NCBI GenBank assembly: GCA_035546855.1 | Contig: DASZVY010000089.1 | Coordinates: 55,808 to 119,807, forward strand | Direction: 5' to 3' | Length of the DNA: 64,000 nt | Origin: Nitrobacter sp035546855 | GTDB taxonomy: Bacteria > Pseudomonadota > Alphaproteobacteria > Rhizobiales > Xanthobacteraceae | Shown: positions 16,564 to 24,537 of the stretch, one piece after another | How the letters are laid out: the number at the start of each line of letters is the position of its first letter | Numbering within the stretch: the first letter of the stretch is position 1 | Notes under the pieces: generated by a model | Told to the model about the DNA's origin: nothing | Databases searched by the model: none | What the model saw: the letters and a program-made list of their open reading frames with translations, nothing else | Position numbers and translations under genes: made by a program

Positions 16564-18777
16564 TCAGGTGCTGATGAGATCCTCGATCCTGGCCGGTAAT
16601 CTGCGAATGCGGATGCCGGTCGCATGATGGATCGCACCTGTGATCGCTGCTGCGATGCCGGCGAGGCCGATTTCGCCGAGCCCGCGCGCGCCGATCTCAT
16701 TGAAGACGAGATCCGGATGATCCAGAAACGTGACGTCCATCTGCGGGGTATCGGCGTGGGTCGCAACGACGTAGTCGGCGAAATTGCTGTTGATCGGCGC
16801 GCCGTTGCGCTGATCGTAGAGCGTCTCCTCGAACAGCGCCATGCCGACGCCCATGACCAGCGAGCCTTCGATCTGGTTGCGCGCGGTCTTCTGATTGATA
16901 ACGCGGCCGCCGTCCATCACGGTGACGATGCGGCTGACGCGCAGCCTCGCGATCTCCGGCTGCCATGTCACCTCGGCGAAGTGCGCGCCGAATGAATGCA
17001 GCGAGTACTTCTTCTTCAGAGGATCGTCGAAACCGCCTTCGCTCTTGCCTTGGCCCGACACCGAAGCGCCGCCGGCCATTTCGATCACGCGCTGGAACGG
17101 GAGTGGCGCCGTGTCGTCTGCACCTGCACGGATGGCGCCGTTGACGAACGCCAAACTCTTTGGATCGCGATGAAGCAGCGGCGAGTTCGGGGCCTTGGCC
17201 GCAAGCGTGAGCACGGCTTCCATGGCCTGCCTCACCGCCTGCCGCATAGCGTTAATGACCGAGGCGGTCGTCGCCGAGCCCCCTGAAATCGGGCCGGGCG
17301 GCAGATCGGTATCGCCGAGAACAACCTCGATACGGTCGAGCGGAAGGCCGGTAACATCGCTGATCAGTTGTGCGATGACGGTGTAGGTGCCGGTGCCGAT
17401 ATCCTGTGTGGCGCAGACGGCCCGGACTGTGCCGTCGGCACGCAACTCAACGGTCGCTTCCGTCGGAAAGCGGAGCGCAATCCACGAACAGCCGGCGACG
17501 CCCCATCCGAGCGTCATGCCGTCGCGCGTCATAGCGCCGATGCCGGCATTGCGATGGTTCCAGCCAAAGCGCTTTGCGCCCTCGGTCAGGCACTCCGTGA
17601 GATGACGGGACGAGAACGGCAGGCCGGTGCTTTCGTCAACTTTCGGTTCGTTTTGGAGCCGCAACTGAACCGGATCCATGTTCAGCTTGATCGCGAGTTC
17701 GTCCATGGCGGATTCCAGCGCGAACAGCCCCGGAATGGCGCCGGGACCGCGCATCGATGTCGGCGTGCCCACATTTCGGCGCACCAGCGCCGAACGTACC
17801 CGCAGGTTCGGCGTGCTGTACATGAATGGCGTGGCCTCCCCGCAATTCTCCTTGTAGTCGTCGAGAAGCGAAGTGTGGGTCAGATAGTCCTGACTGAGCG
17901 AGACGAGCTTGCCGTCGGTTGTCGCAGCCAATCGCATGCGCTGCTGAGTCAGGGGGCGATGGCCCGCCGCCATGAAGTTCATCTTGCGCGACAGTACGAG
18001 TTTTACCGGTCGGCCGAGTTGCTTCGCGGCCATGGCCGCGATGAAACAATGCGGCCACGGCCAGAGCTTGCTGCCGAAGCCGGAGCCGAGGAAACGCGAG
18101 ATGACGCGAACGTTTTCCTTCGGCTCGCCGAGCATTTCCGCGGCGACATGCTGATGGTTCACGACCGCCTGCGTCGTCTCATAGAGCGTGAACGCGCCGC
18201 CTTCATGGACGGCGACGGTGGCGTGCAACTCCATCGCCACGTGGGTTTCGGCCGGCGTCACGTAAGTCTCATCGAGCTTCACCGGTGCGTCCGAGAAGGC
18301 GCCATCGACGTCGCCCCGCTGGCTTTCGACCCTGAGTTCGTTCGATTCGAGCGAAGGCGAGACGTTGAACGATCTGGCGGCGTAGGTGACTTTCACGGCT
18401 CTGGCAGCAGCGGTGGCCTGCTCGAACGTATCGGCCACAACTGCCGCCACGTACTGCCCGTAATAGCGGATTTCGTCGTCCGCAAAGGGCGGACGCTTTT
18501 CATCGACACGGGCCCTTGCGGGGTCGGTCACCCTGTAGAGCTTGCCGATGTTGCCATGATGCAGAATGGCACGCACGCCCGTCATCGCCTCCGCTGCGGA
18601 CGTATCAAGGGACGTGATCGTGCCGCCCGCGACCGTGCTCGGGACCGGAACGGCGTAGAGCAGGCCGGGGAAATCGTGATCGGACGTGTAGACCGCGCGA
18701 CCGCTGACTTTCTTCGGCCCGTCGATTCGGTTCACGGAGCTGCCCAGAATCGGATTGGCCCTGTCTACATAATTCAT
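16564..18777 (-). CDS. paoC: Molybdopterin-binding catalytic subunit of a PaoABC-like aldehyde oxidoreductase
   Basis: Large subunit of a xanthine oxidase-family enzyme, 737 residues, close to the length of E. coli PaoC. It has the N-terminal a/b hammerhead domain (GRAVYTSDHDFPGLLYAVPV), the Moco-binding domains (RFLGSGFGSKLWPWPH, GTPTSMRGPGAIPGLFALES, then QDIGTGTYTVIAQL), and the catalytic glutamate in RGLGEIGLAG near the C-terminus. Paired with FAD/4Fe-4S and 2Fe-2S subunit genes in a minus-strand operon. The substrate is probably an aromatic aldehyde by analogy; that is inference. Confidence 0.9.
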   Translation of the reverse strand: MNYVDRANPILGSSVNRIDGPKKVSGRAVYTSDHDFPGLLYAVPVPSTVAGGTITSLDTSAAEAMTGVRAILHHGNIGKLYRVTDPARARVDEKRPPFADDEIRYYGQYVAAVVADTFEQATAAARAVKVTYAARSFNVSPSLESNELRVESQRGDVDGAFSDAPVKLDETYVTPAETHVAMELHATVAVHEGGAFTLYETTQAVVNHQHVAAEMLGEPKENVRVISRFLGSGFGSKLWPWPHCFIAAMAAKQLGRPVKLVLSRKMNFMAAGHRPLTQQRMRLAATTDGKLVSLSQDYLTHTSLLDDYKENCGEATPFMYSTPNLRVRSALVRRNVGTPTSMRGPGAIPGLFALESAMDELAIKLNMDPVQLRLQNEPKVDESTGLPFSSRHLTECLTEGAKRFGWNHRNAGIGAMTRDGMTLGWGVAGCSWIALRFPTEATVELRADGTVRAVCATQDIGTGTYTVIAQLISDVTGLPLDRIEVVLGDTDLPPGPISGGSATTASVINAMRQAVRQAMEAVLTLAAKAPNSPLLHRDPKSLAFVNGAIRAGADDTAPLPFQRVIEMAGGASVSGQGKSEGGFDDPLKKKYSLHSFGAHFAEVTWQPEIARLRVSRIVTVMDGGRVINQKTARNQIEGSLVMGVGMALFEETLYDQRNGAPINSNFADYVVATHADTPQMDVTFLDHPDLVFNEIGARGLGEIGLAGIAAAITGAIHHATGIRIRRLPARIEDLIST

Positions 18778-18787
18778 GGGGTGCCTC

Positions 18788-19792
18788 TCACGTCATATCG
18801 GCCGTTGTCGTCAGCGCATGGACGAGACACCGCTTCGCCAGTTCGACCTTGAACGCATTGCCGCTTTGCGGGGCCGCTCCGTCGAGAAAGGTCTCCGCCG
18901 CGGTTCGAAACAGCGCCGCATCCGGCTTCTGCCCTTTGAGCTTGTCTTCCGCGGCTTTCGATCGCCAGGGGCGCGTGCCAATGCCGCCCATGGCGATCTG
19001 CACGGTGTCGATTGTGTCGCCATTGCGGGTCATGATCACGGCAGCGGACGCCAAGGCGAATTCATAGGACGCGCGGTCGCGCAGCTTGAGATAGATCGCG
19101 CGCGCGTTCTTTTGCGGAGGAGGCAGCGTCACATAAGTAATGAGATCTCCGGACTGGATCACGGTCTCGCGCTCCGGTGTCGATCCCGGCAGCACGAAGA
19201 AATCTGCGATCGGGATCGATCGCCGACCCGTCGGCCCCTGGACATGAATGATCGCATCCAGGGCCATCAGCGCGACGTTCATGTCGGAAGGGTTGGTGGC
19301 AATGCAGTGCTCGCTGGTGCCGAGGATGGCGAGATTGCGATTGTAACCGCCGATGGCGTCGCATCCCGAGCCGGGCCGGCGCTTGTTGCAGGCCATGGCC
19401 GTATCGCGGAAATAAAGGCAGCGAGTCCGTTGCAGAAGGTTTCCTCCGGTCGTGGCCATGTTGCGGAGCTGGGCCGACGCGCCGGCGAGCAGCGCTTCGG
19501 ACAAGACGGAATAGTCGCGCAGAACCCGCGGATGACGGGCGAGGTCGGCGTTGCGCGCCGTCGCGCCGATCTTGAGGCCGCCGTCATCCGCATCCTCGAT
19601 CCGGTCAAGTGGCAGGCGCGTGATGTCGATAACACGTTGCGGCGTTTCGACGTCGAGCTTCATCAGGTCAACGAGAGTCGTGCCTCCGGCCAAAAAACGA
19701 ACTGATGTATGGGTGCCGTCATGCGAATCGATCGCGCCGTTCTTGAGGGCGTCGGCGATACTCCCGGCACGATGAACTTGAAATAGCTGCAT
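18788..19792 (-). CDS. paoB: FAD- and [4Fe-4S]-binding subunit of the PaoABC-like oxidoreductase
   Basis: Medium subunit, 334 residues. FAD-binding motifs are FLAGGTTLVDLMK and ATTGGNLLQRTRC. Unlike most xanthine dehydrogenase medium subunits it has an inserted loop with four cysteines (RCLYFRDTAMACNKRRPGSG followed by C), the extra 4Fe-4S site known from PaoB. Overlap with neighbours is slight: 10 bases to the large-subunit gene and 9 to the small-subunit gene, so the three are one operon in the order 2Fe-2S, FAD, Moco. Confidence 0.9.
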   Translation of the reverse strand: MQLFQVHRAGSIADALKNGAIDSHDGTHTSVRFLAGGTTLVDLMKLDVETPQRVIDITRLPLDRIEDADDGGLKIGATARNADLARHPRVLRDYSVLSEALLAGASAQLRNMATTGGNLLQRTRCLYFRDTAMACNKRRPGSGCDAIGGYNRNLAILGTSEHCIATNPSDMNVALMALDAIIHVQGPTGRRSIPIADFFVLPGSTPERETVIQSGDLITYVTLPPPQKNARAIYLKLRDRASYEFALASAAVIMTRNGDTIDTVQIAMGGIGTRPWRSKAAEDKLKGQKPDAALFRTAAETFLDGAAPQSGNAFKVELAKRCLVHALTTTADMT

Positions 19793-19801
19793 GAGACGTC
19801 C

Positions 19802-20434
19802 TCACGTTCTGCGGTTCTGGCGAACCTGCTGAATCGCTGCCACGATGTTCTTGTAGGCGCCGCAACGGCAGATGTTGCCGCTCATCAGTTCGCGCACGTC
19901 GTCGTCGCGGGGCCCGCACGGTTCCTGCAACAGCGCCACGGCGGACATGATCTGGCCTGAGGTGCAATAGCCGCACTGAAAGCCATCGTGTTCAACGAAA
20001 GCGGCCTGGAGCGGATGAAGGTGATCAGGCTGGCCAATGCCCTCGATTGTTGTCACTTCGTCGCCATCATGGACTGCCGCAAGTGCGAGGCATGAATTGA
20101 TCCGCCGACCGTTGACGTGAACGGTGCAGGCGCCGCATTGGCCATGATCGCAGCCTTTTTTTGTTCCGGTCAGATGGAGCTGCTCGCGCAATGCGTCCAA
20201 CAGGCTTGTGCGCGGATCGATGGAGAGCGTGTGGAGCTGACCGTTCACCTTGATGCCGACCGTGACGTAAAAATCAGGAGTGAGCGTTGTGCGGGCGGGC
20301 GCATTCATCGTGGTCTCCTCGGCCGCTGTAGCGCGATGGGCCGGCATTCCGGCTGCCACGCCGGCAATTCCCATGGTTTGAAGCATGACGCGGCGATTGA
20401 CGCCGGATGGGCCCGATCTGGATGATGACGCCAT
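19802..20434 (-). CDS. paoA: [2Fe-2S] subunit of the PaoABC-like oxidoreductase, Tat-exported
   Basis: Small subunit, 210 residues from the ATG at 20434. The N-terminus is a twin-arginine signal (NRRVMLQTMGIAGVAAGM), so the whole complex is predicted to be periplasmic. The two iron-sulfur clusters are bound by C-x4-C-x2-C (GCDHGQCGACTVHVNG, with a later C) and by CGYC plus CRC (FQCGYCTSGQIM, GNICRCGAYKNI). An upstream TTG at 20521 is possible but puts a basic extension before the signal. No paoD/xdhC-type insertion chaperone follows in the window. Confidence 0.9.
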   Translation of the reverse strand: MASSSRSGPSGVNRRVMLQTMGIAGVAAGMPAHRATAAEETTMNAPARTTLTPDFYVTVGIKVNGQLHTLSIDPRTSLLDALREQLHLTGTKKGCDHGQCGACTVHVNGRRINSCLALAAVHDGDEVTTIEGIGQPDHLHPLQAAFVEHDGFQCGYCTSGQIMSAVALLQEPCGPRDDDVRELMSGNICRCGAYKNIVAAIQQVRQNRRT

Positions 20435-20639
20435 CTGGATGCTCTTGTTCGAGATAGGATCGCCCCGTAACTCGGATGGAGCGGGGCGCCGTCGCAGCAG
20501 GCGCAACGTCGCAAGCCGCAAGGTCGTTCCATCACGAGTGGGTTCTTGCTAGGAGGAACAGGAAGCTGTGAGGCAGTTCCGCGACTGCGAGCGCGTCCAG
20601 GCATTCGGCCCCACTTCGGCCCCACAAGGAGGAACGGCC

Positions 20640-21683
20640 ATGACAATGAATGACAGGACACCGGACGCTGATTCGATGGTCTGGCGCGCCGTGGCAGACC
20701 TCTATCACGCCTATTTCACCGGCCTGATTCTCACCGTGGTGACGCGGCGCGGCACCGCCGACGCCGCCGAATTCGTGTTCCGGGTGTTCCGCCGCCAGCA
20801 GCAGGAGAAGTTTCTGACCGGCCTCAGGAAGCTCGGACTGGATCATCTGCCGCCTGCGGTCGCCGCCGCGCAGTATCACTACCTCTCAAACTGGATCGGC
20901 GGCGTCCACGTCGAATACATGTACGAGTCCGATCGCAAAGCCTGGGTCCGCTATCCGCCGCCGCGCTGGATCTGGCGCGGCACCGCGATCTGCGGCGTGC
21001 CGGGGGAAGTCTCGCGCGCGATGCTGCGGGGCTGGCACGCCAATAACGGCGTCGCGCTTGGCAATCTTCGCCTCGGCTTCGTCTGCACCAAGCAGACCGT
21101 CGAAGGGCAGGACGGACTCGAGGGCTACTATTGCGAATACGACCGCGACCTCGAGCTCGATCAGCGGCTGGTGTTCGCGCGACACCTCGAAGCCCCGCCA
21201 TTCGATGCCGACAAGGCGCCGGCGCTGCCGGTCGAGAGTTGGCCGAAGCGCCGCCTCGAAAAGGCCTATCTCAATTACGCGATGGAATATGTCCGCACCG
21301 CGGCGCCGGTCGCGGTGCAGGTGTTCGGTCCCGACGATGCGGCCTATCTTCTGCATCTCGCCGGCAAGCTGATCGGCATGCAGTCTTTCGACGAGATCGC
21401 ACGCGGCCTTGGCGCCCGCCGCGGTACGGCGAAGGATTTTGCGGGTTTCCTGTCGAAACTGTTTGCTGCGCAGGGCGATGACGCGGAGGCGGAGGACGAG
21501 GGATCGACGATCCGCCAGCGCACCTGGAAACTGATGGCCGGGGTTGCCGACTATCATCCGGTCTGCACCAAGGTGCTCGAAGGCTTGTTTGAGGGCCTCG
21601 CCGCCGGCTGCGGCCGTCATATCGCCGTTGGCGTGACGCGCAGCGAGGGCGGCGCGGCTCCGCTGACGTGGTCGATCAGGTAA
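20640..21683 (+). CDS. Conserved protein of unknown function
   Basis: 347-residue soluble protein. I do not recognise the family. The ATG at 20640 is chosen because AAGGAGG lies seven bases before it; a GTG at 20568 would add 24 residues. Features: no signal peptide or membrane segment, aromatic-rich central part (VEYMYESDRKAWVRYPPPRWIWRG) and CKQTVEG...GYYCEYDRDL-like stretch, acidic patch near residue 300. It is divergent from the paoABC operon and convergent with the SRPBCC gene. Codon use looks native. Confidence 0.75.
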   Translation: MTMNDRTPDADSMVWRAVADLYHAYFTGLILTVVTRRGTADAAEFVFRVFRRQQQEKFLTGLRKLGLDHLPPAVAAAQYHYLSNWIGGVHVEYMYESDRKAWVRYPPPRWIWRGTAICGVPGEVSRAMLRGWHANNGVALGNLRLGFVCTKQTVEGQDGLEGYYCEYDRDLELDQRLVFARHLEAPPFDADKAPALPVESWPKRRLEKAYLNYAMEYVRTAAPVAVQVFGPDDAAYLLHLAGKLIGMQSFDEIARGLGARRGTAKDFAGFLSKLFAAQGDDAEAEDEGSTIRQRTWKLMAGVADYHPVCTKVLEGLFEGLAAGCGRHIAVGVTRSEGGAAPLTWSIR

Positions 21684-21699
21684 GCGCACGGCCGCTCGC

Positions 21700-21867
21700 T
21701 CAGGCTGTGCGCCGGCAATCGAATTCCACGTCGAGCTGTCAGGCCGCTCCCTGATCCGGAGACGTTTCGCCGCGCCAGGTGAAGCGGTTCGACGTGATGC
21801 CCGAGAAACTCCAGCGCGCCGGCTGCCCGTCCGCGACGAGCGCATCGAGTAACGGCAAGGTTGTCAT
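21700..21867 (-). pseudogene. Remnant reading frame with internal TGA, overlapping the SRPBCC gene stop
   Basis: An ATG at 21867 overlaps the upstream SRPBCC stop in ATGA and opens a 42-codon frame containing RWSFSGITSNRFTWRGE, ending at TGA 21739-21741. The same frame then continues for 12 codons (QLDVEFDCRRTA) to TGA at 21700. The phrase W.FS.IT...F.WRGE.S.DGG..W.L is what I would expect at the C-terminus of small SnoaL/DUF1579-like proteins, with tryptophan at the stop position. I read it as a degraded 3' fragment; a genuine 42-residue protein is possible. Confidence 0.45.
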
Positions 21868-22262
21868 GTGGACACCTGCGAAAAGGTCTTCCGGATCGCC
21901 GCGGCGCCCGCTTCCATCTGACTGTCAATATAGGGCCCGATCTCGTCGGGCAGGACGTCGGTGGTCCAGATCATGCGGCTGCGCTCGCCGTCCGGCACGA
22001 TCTGCACCGACGCACTGTGCTGCCGCACACGCTCGCTCTCCACCGCATAGACGAGCCGGCGGCGCGCGTCGTCGCAGGTCACCAGCAATTCGCGGACCAT
22101 ACTGCCGTTGGCGAAGGTCACGATCCGCGCATCGCCATCGAGTTTTGCGTCCAGCACGAAGCCCGGCGCGACGCGCCGATGCACCGCGCCGAAATCGCGC
22201 AGGGTGTCCCAGACGATTTCAGCCGGCGAATCCAGCGCGATGTTCTTGTATATGGACGTCAT
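21864..22262 (-). CDS. SRPBCC family protein
   Basis: 132-residue START/Bet v1-fold protein of the polyketide cyclase/MxaD-like type. N-terminal ALDSPAEIVWDTLRDFGAVH and the closing helix YIDSQMEAGAAAIRKTF fit the family; substrate unknown. GGAGATCGAAC precedes the ATG at 22262. It is transcribed with the VOC gene upstream (36-base gap), and overlaps a decayed frame downstream. Confidence 0.85.
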   Translation of the reverse strand: MTSIYKNIALDSPAEIVWDTLRDFGAVHRRVAPGFVLDAKLDGDARIVTFANGSMVRELLVTCDDARRRLVYAVESERVRQHSASVQIVPDGERSRMIWTTDVLPDEIGPYIDSQMEAGAAAIRKTFSQVST

Positions 22263-22297
22263 GTTCGATCTCCATTGATTCAACCTGCCTGGGCGGG

Positions 22298-22657
22298 TCA
22301 GGCGCAGACCGCCTCGACGTTGTTGCCGTCGGGGTCGATGAGGAAGGCCGCATAGTAGGTCGGACTGTAATCGGCGCGGGGACCTGCGCCGCCATTGTCG
22401 CGGCCGCCGGCTTTCAACCCCTCGGCATGAAAGCGTTTGACCGCGGCGTGATCGGAGGCGCGAAAAGCGATATGCGCGCCCGGCCCCGTGGTTGTCGTGT
22501 CGCGATAGAGCCACAGCGCGGGTGCGCCGGACGGCCCGATGCCCGCGCCGGTGTCGTCGCGGGAGCACAGCACATGACCGAGCGGCGCCAGCGCCGCCGT
22601 ATAGAAACGGATGCTGGCATCGAGGTCTCTGACGTGAAGTCCGATATGGTCATACAT
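22298..22657 (-). CDS. VOC/glyoxalase family protein
   Basis: 119-residue vicinal-oxygen-chelate fold protein. It begins MYDHIGLHVRDLDASIRFYT, the glyoxalase pattern with metal-ligand histidine, and ends AAFLIDPDGNNVEAVC with the ligand glutamate. Substrate unknown. The gene follows the divergently regulated AraC gene by 43 bases on the same strand and probably shares its transcript with the SRPBCC gene. Confidence 0.88.
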   Translation of the reverse strand: MYDHIGLHVRDLDASIRFYTAALAPLGHVLCSRDDTGAGIGPSGAPALWLYRDTTTTGPGAHIAFRASDHAAVKRFHAEGLKAGGRDNGGAGPRADYSPTYYAAFLIDPDGNNVEAVCA

Positions 22658-22700
22658 GACGATCTCCTGTTCGGGTGCCGAGGGACGGCACGTTCGGAGA

Positions 22701-23552
22701 TCACCCTAGCCGGCAGGCGTCGAGCCGTTCTTGGAAAATCTTGCGGTCGCCTTTCGCAGCCCGCCGGAAGCCACGCGGAGAGACGCCGGCGGCCCGGTGG
22801 AACGTCCGCACGAAGTTCGACAGGTCGCCGAACCCGACATCGAAGGCGATATCGGTGATCGCGCGCTCACGATCGGGCAACAGCCGCGCGGCGTGGCGCA
22901 GCCGCGAGCGCACCAGGTATTGATGCGGCGTGACGCCAAGGACGTTCGAGAACAGCCGCAGGAAGTGGAACGGGCTCAGTCCGGCTTCAGCGGCGGCGTC
23001 ATCCAGGTCGATCGGCCGATGCGCGTTGGCATCGATCCAGAGTGCCGTTTCGATGGCTCGGCGGCGGTCGAGCGCCGACGCCTGCTGCGGCTTGCGCGGC
23101 TTTCCGGAAACCGTCGCCACGAAGCGGCTCGTAAACAGGTGACCGGCCTCGTCGAGGCCGATGTCGCTCCGGCCATCGGCGGCAGCTTGGGCGAGTTCAC
23201 CGATCACCATCAATTCCGGCAGCGGCGGTACGCTGCCGCTCTGCCAGATGTCGCGCCGGTCGCCGAGAACCTCGACCAACTCATCGCACAGGACAAACGA
23301 CAGGCATTCGTCGCCGCAAACATGATGCTCGTGGGTGCAGACATATTCGTCGCCGGGGTGACCGACCAGAACCGCACCGGCAACGAGTTCGTGCTGACGA
23401 CCGCGGGTGCGGCAGCCGAAGCTGCCCTTGCGGACATAGGAAATCGAATGGCAGCGATGCTGTTCGGTAAAGGGAGTGTCGCCGGGTCCGGCCGTGCATC
23501 GGTAGTCCGACACGGAGATCGATCCGGACTGGAAAAGCGTCGTTGCGGCCAT
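22701..23552 (-). CDS. AraC family transcriptional regulator
   Basis: 283-residue regulator with an N-terminal cupin-like sensor region containing several cysteine and histidine residues (TEQHRCHSISYVRKG, CTHEHHVCGDECLSF) and a C-terminal double helix-turn-helix (DLDDAAAEAGLSPFHFLRLF and ITDIAFDVGFGDLSNFVRTF, the second being the conserved AraC motif). ATG at 23552 is preferred over an upstream start at 23729, which would overlap the fluoride riboswitch. Probable control of the adjacent VOC-SRPBCC genes is inferred from position. Confidence 0.88.
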   Translation of the reverse strand: MAATTLFQSGSISVSDYRCTAGPGDTPFTEQHRCHSISYVRKGSFGCRTRGRQHELVAGAVLVGHPGDEYVCTHEHHVCGDECLSFVLCDELVEVLGDRRDIWQSGSVPPLPELMVIGELAQAAADGRSDIGLDEAGHLFTSRFVATVSGKPRKPQQASALDRRRAIETALWIDANAHRPIDLDDAAAEAGLSPFHFLRLFSNVLGVTPHQYLVRSRLRHAARLLPDRERAITDIAFDVGFGDLSNFVRTFHRAAGVSPRGFRRAAKGDRKIFQERLDACRLG

Positions 23553-23658
23553 GGGGCGAATGTTAGCGGCGAAGTTGCGGCCGGGCAATCGGGAGGGCGG
23601 CACGTCAAGCGCGCCAGGTCCTGATGACGCGCGCATCACGGTTGTGTCTGCAGAGGTC

Positions 23659-23686
23659 TTGACGCTGACGCCGATGACGCTAGCAT
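23659..23686 (+). promoter_or_regulatory. Predicted promoter of the fluoride operon
   Basis: TTGACG (23659-23664), 16-base spacer, TAGCAT (23681-23686). The expected start near 23693 is just upstream of the fluoride riboswitch aptamer, which supports both. Confidence 0.6.
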
Positions 23687-23696
23687 GCGCGAACTC

Positions 23697-23745
23697 GATG
23701 GGGATGGAGTTCCCCGACAACCGCCGCAAGGCTGATGACTCCTAC
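23697..23745 (+). ncRNA. Fluoride riboswitch (crcB RNA)
   Basis: Matches the crcB motif: GGGGATGGAGTTCCCC (P2 hairpin with conserved GATGG.GTTC), ACAACCGC, then GCTGATGACTCCTAC. Fluoride binding stabilises the pseudoknotted fold and turns expression on. It lies upstream of a small membrane ORF and crcB on the same strand. An alternative hairpin (23739-23769) captures the aptamer 3' strand. Confidence 0.93.
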
Positions 23746-23769
23746 CGGGCGCGTTTGCGTCGGTAGGAG
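23739..23769 (+). terminator. Switch hairpin of the fluoride riboswitch
   Basis: CTCCTACCG (23739-23747) pairs perfectly with CGGTAGGAG (23761-23769). The 5' arm is the conserved 3' end of the aptamer, so ligand-bound aptamer and hairpin are mutually exclusive. Only a weak T-run (GTTTCT) follows, so it might work by termination or by masking; the small ORF start is 37 bases downstream. Confidence 0.75.
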
Positions 23770-23805
23770 CAGTTTCTGCCCGCCCGCGCCCGAGAAAGGT
23801 GCGCG

Positions 23806-23979
23806 ATGACCGGGCTTCCGAATTCACTCCTGATTGCGATCTGGACGGTCGGTGCCTGCTGGGCCGTCGTCGCAATGGCTTGTTTGTTCGGCTTCGCAGT
23901 TCGTCCGTTGCTGCCTTTGGTCCTGATCGGGACGGCGACCGGCGTGGCTGAATGGCTCCTCAGAAGGCAAAAACATTGA
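23806..23979 (+). CDS. Small two-helix membrane protein in the fluoride operon
   Basis: 57-codon ORF starting ATG after GAGAAAGGTGCGCG, an acceptable ribosome-binding site. The peptide begins MTGLPNSLLI, has two hydrophobic segments (about residues 8-30 and 35-50) and a basic end (LLRRQKH). It lies between the fluoride riboswitch and crcB and overlaps the crcB start, by 28 bases if crcB starts at 23952, or by TTGA if it starts at TTG 23976. I do not recognise a family. Membrane character and coupling suggest a FluC-associated protein, but it may only be a leader ORF. Confidence 0.6.
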   Translation: MTGLPNSLLIAIWTVGACWAVVAMACLFGFAVRPLLPLVLIGTATGVAEWLLRRQKH

Positions 23980-24356
23980 AGTGGACGTTTATTCTGGCCG
24001 TCGCGGCAGGTGGTTCGCTGGGCTCGGTCGCTCGCTATCTCGTCGGGATCGGCTTCGGGCGGCTGTTTGGCGCGAATTTCCCGTGGGGCACGCTTTTCAT
24101 CAACATCAGCGGATCGCTGTTGATGGGACTCTTCGCCGGGCTGTTCGCATTACGATGGAATCTGCCTCAGGCGGCGCGAATTTTTCTCACCGTGGGACTC
24201 TGCGGCGGTTACACCACGTTTTCCACGTTCTCGCTGGATACATTCTTTCTGATGGAGCGTGGCGAGATGCTGGCGGTCGGCGCTTACGTGGCGGCCTCGG
24301 TCATACTGTCGGTCGGTGCGCTGATCCTCGCCATGCAGATCGTCCGGGCGATCTGA
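23952..24356 (+). CDS. crcB: Fluoride channel CrcB/FluC
   Basis: 134-residue fluoride-specific ion channel that works as a dual-topology dimer in the inner membrane. It has four transmembrane segments, GGSLGSVARYLVG, the pore motif GTLFINISGSLLMG with its conserved asparagine, and GGYTTFSTFSLDTF with the phenylalanines and central sodium-site threonine. The ATG at 23952 is used; a TTG at 23976 in the upstream ORF stop is an alternative. Under fluoride riboswitch control. Confidence 0.95.
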   Translation: MAPQKAKTLKWTFILAVAAGGSLGSVARYLVGIGFGRLFGANFPWGTLFINISGSLLMGLFAGLFALRWNLPQAARIFLTVGLCGGYTTFSTFSLDTFFLMERGEMLAVGAYVAASVILSVGALILAMQIVRAI

Positions 24357-24408
24357 GGCCGTCGCCCGCAGGAAAATGACGAACATTCGCCAAATCCGCC
24401 CAAGCGGC

Positions 24409-24437
24409 TTGGCGGCGCGCCCGGTCTCGGCTAAATC
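24409..24437 (+). promoter_or_regulatory. Predicted promoter of tRNA-Gly
   Basis: TTGGCG (24409-24414), 17-base spacer, TAAATC (24432-24437), about 15 bases before the mature tRNA. Confidence 0.5.
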
Positions 24438-24452
24438 AGGTGATGCGAACAG

Positions 24453-24526
24453 GCGGGCGTAGTTCAATGGTAGAACGGCAGCTTCCCAAGCTGCATACGA
24501 GGGTTCGATTCCCTTCGCCCGCTCCA
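24453..24526 (+). tRNA. tRNA-Gly (anticodon CCC)
   Basis: Complete cloverleaf: acceptor GCGGGCG/CGCCCGC, D arm with AGTTCAATGGTAGAAC, anticodon stem GCAGC/GCTGC with loop TTCCCAA (anticodon CCC, reads GGG), T arm GAGGGTTCGATTCCCTT, discriminator T and encoded CCA. Confidence 0.97.
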
Positions 24527-24537
24527 ATACCGCCTCA

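Noticed and set aside
8120..21867. UAG or UGA recoding to explain two stop-at-tryptophan cases
   Set aside because: TAG and TGA both end many intact genes here (for example metZ with TAG, argF and crcB with TGA), so codon reassignment is not tenable; point mutation is simpler.
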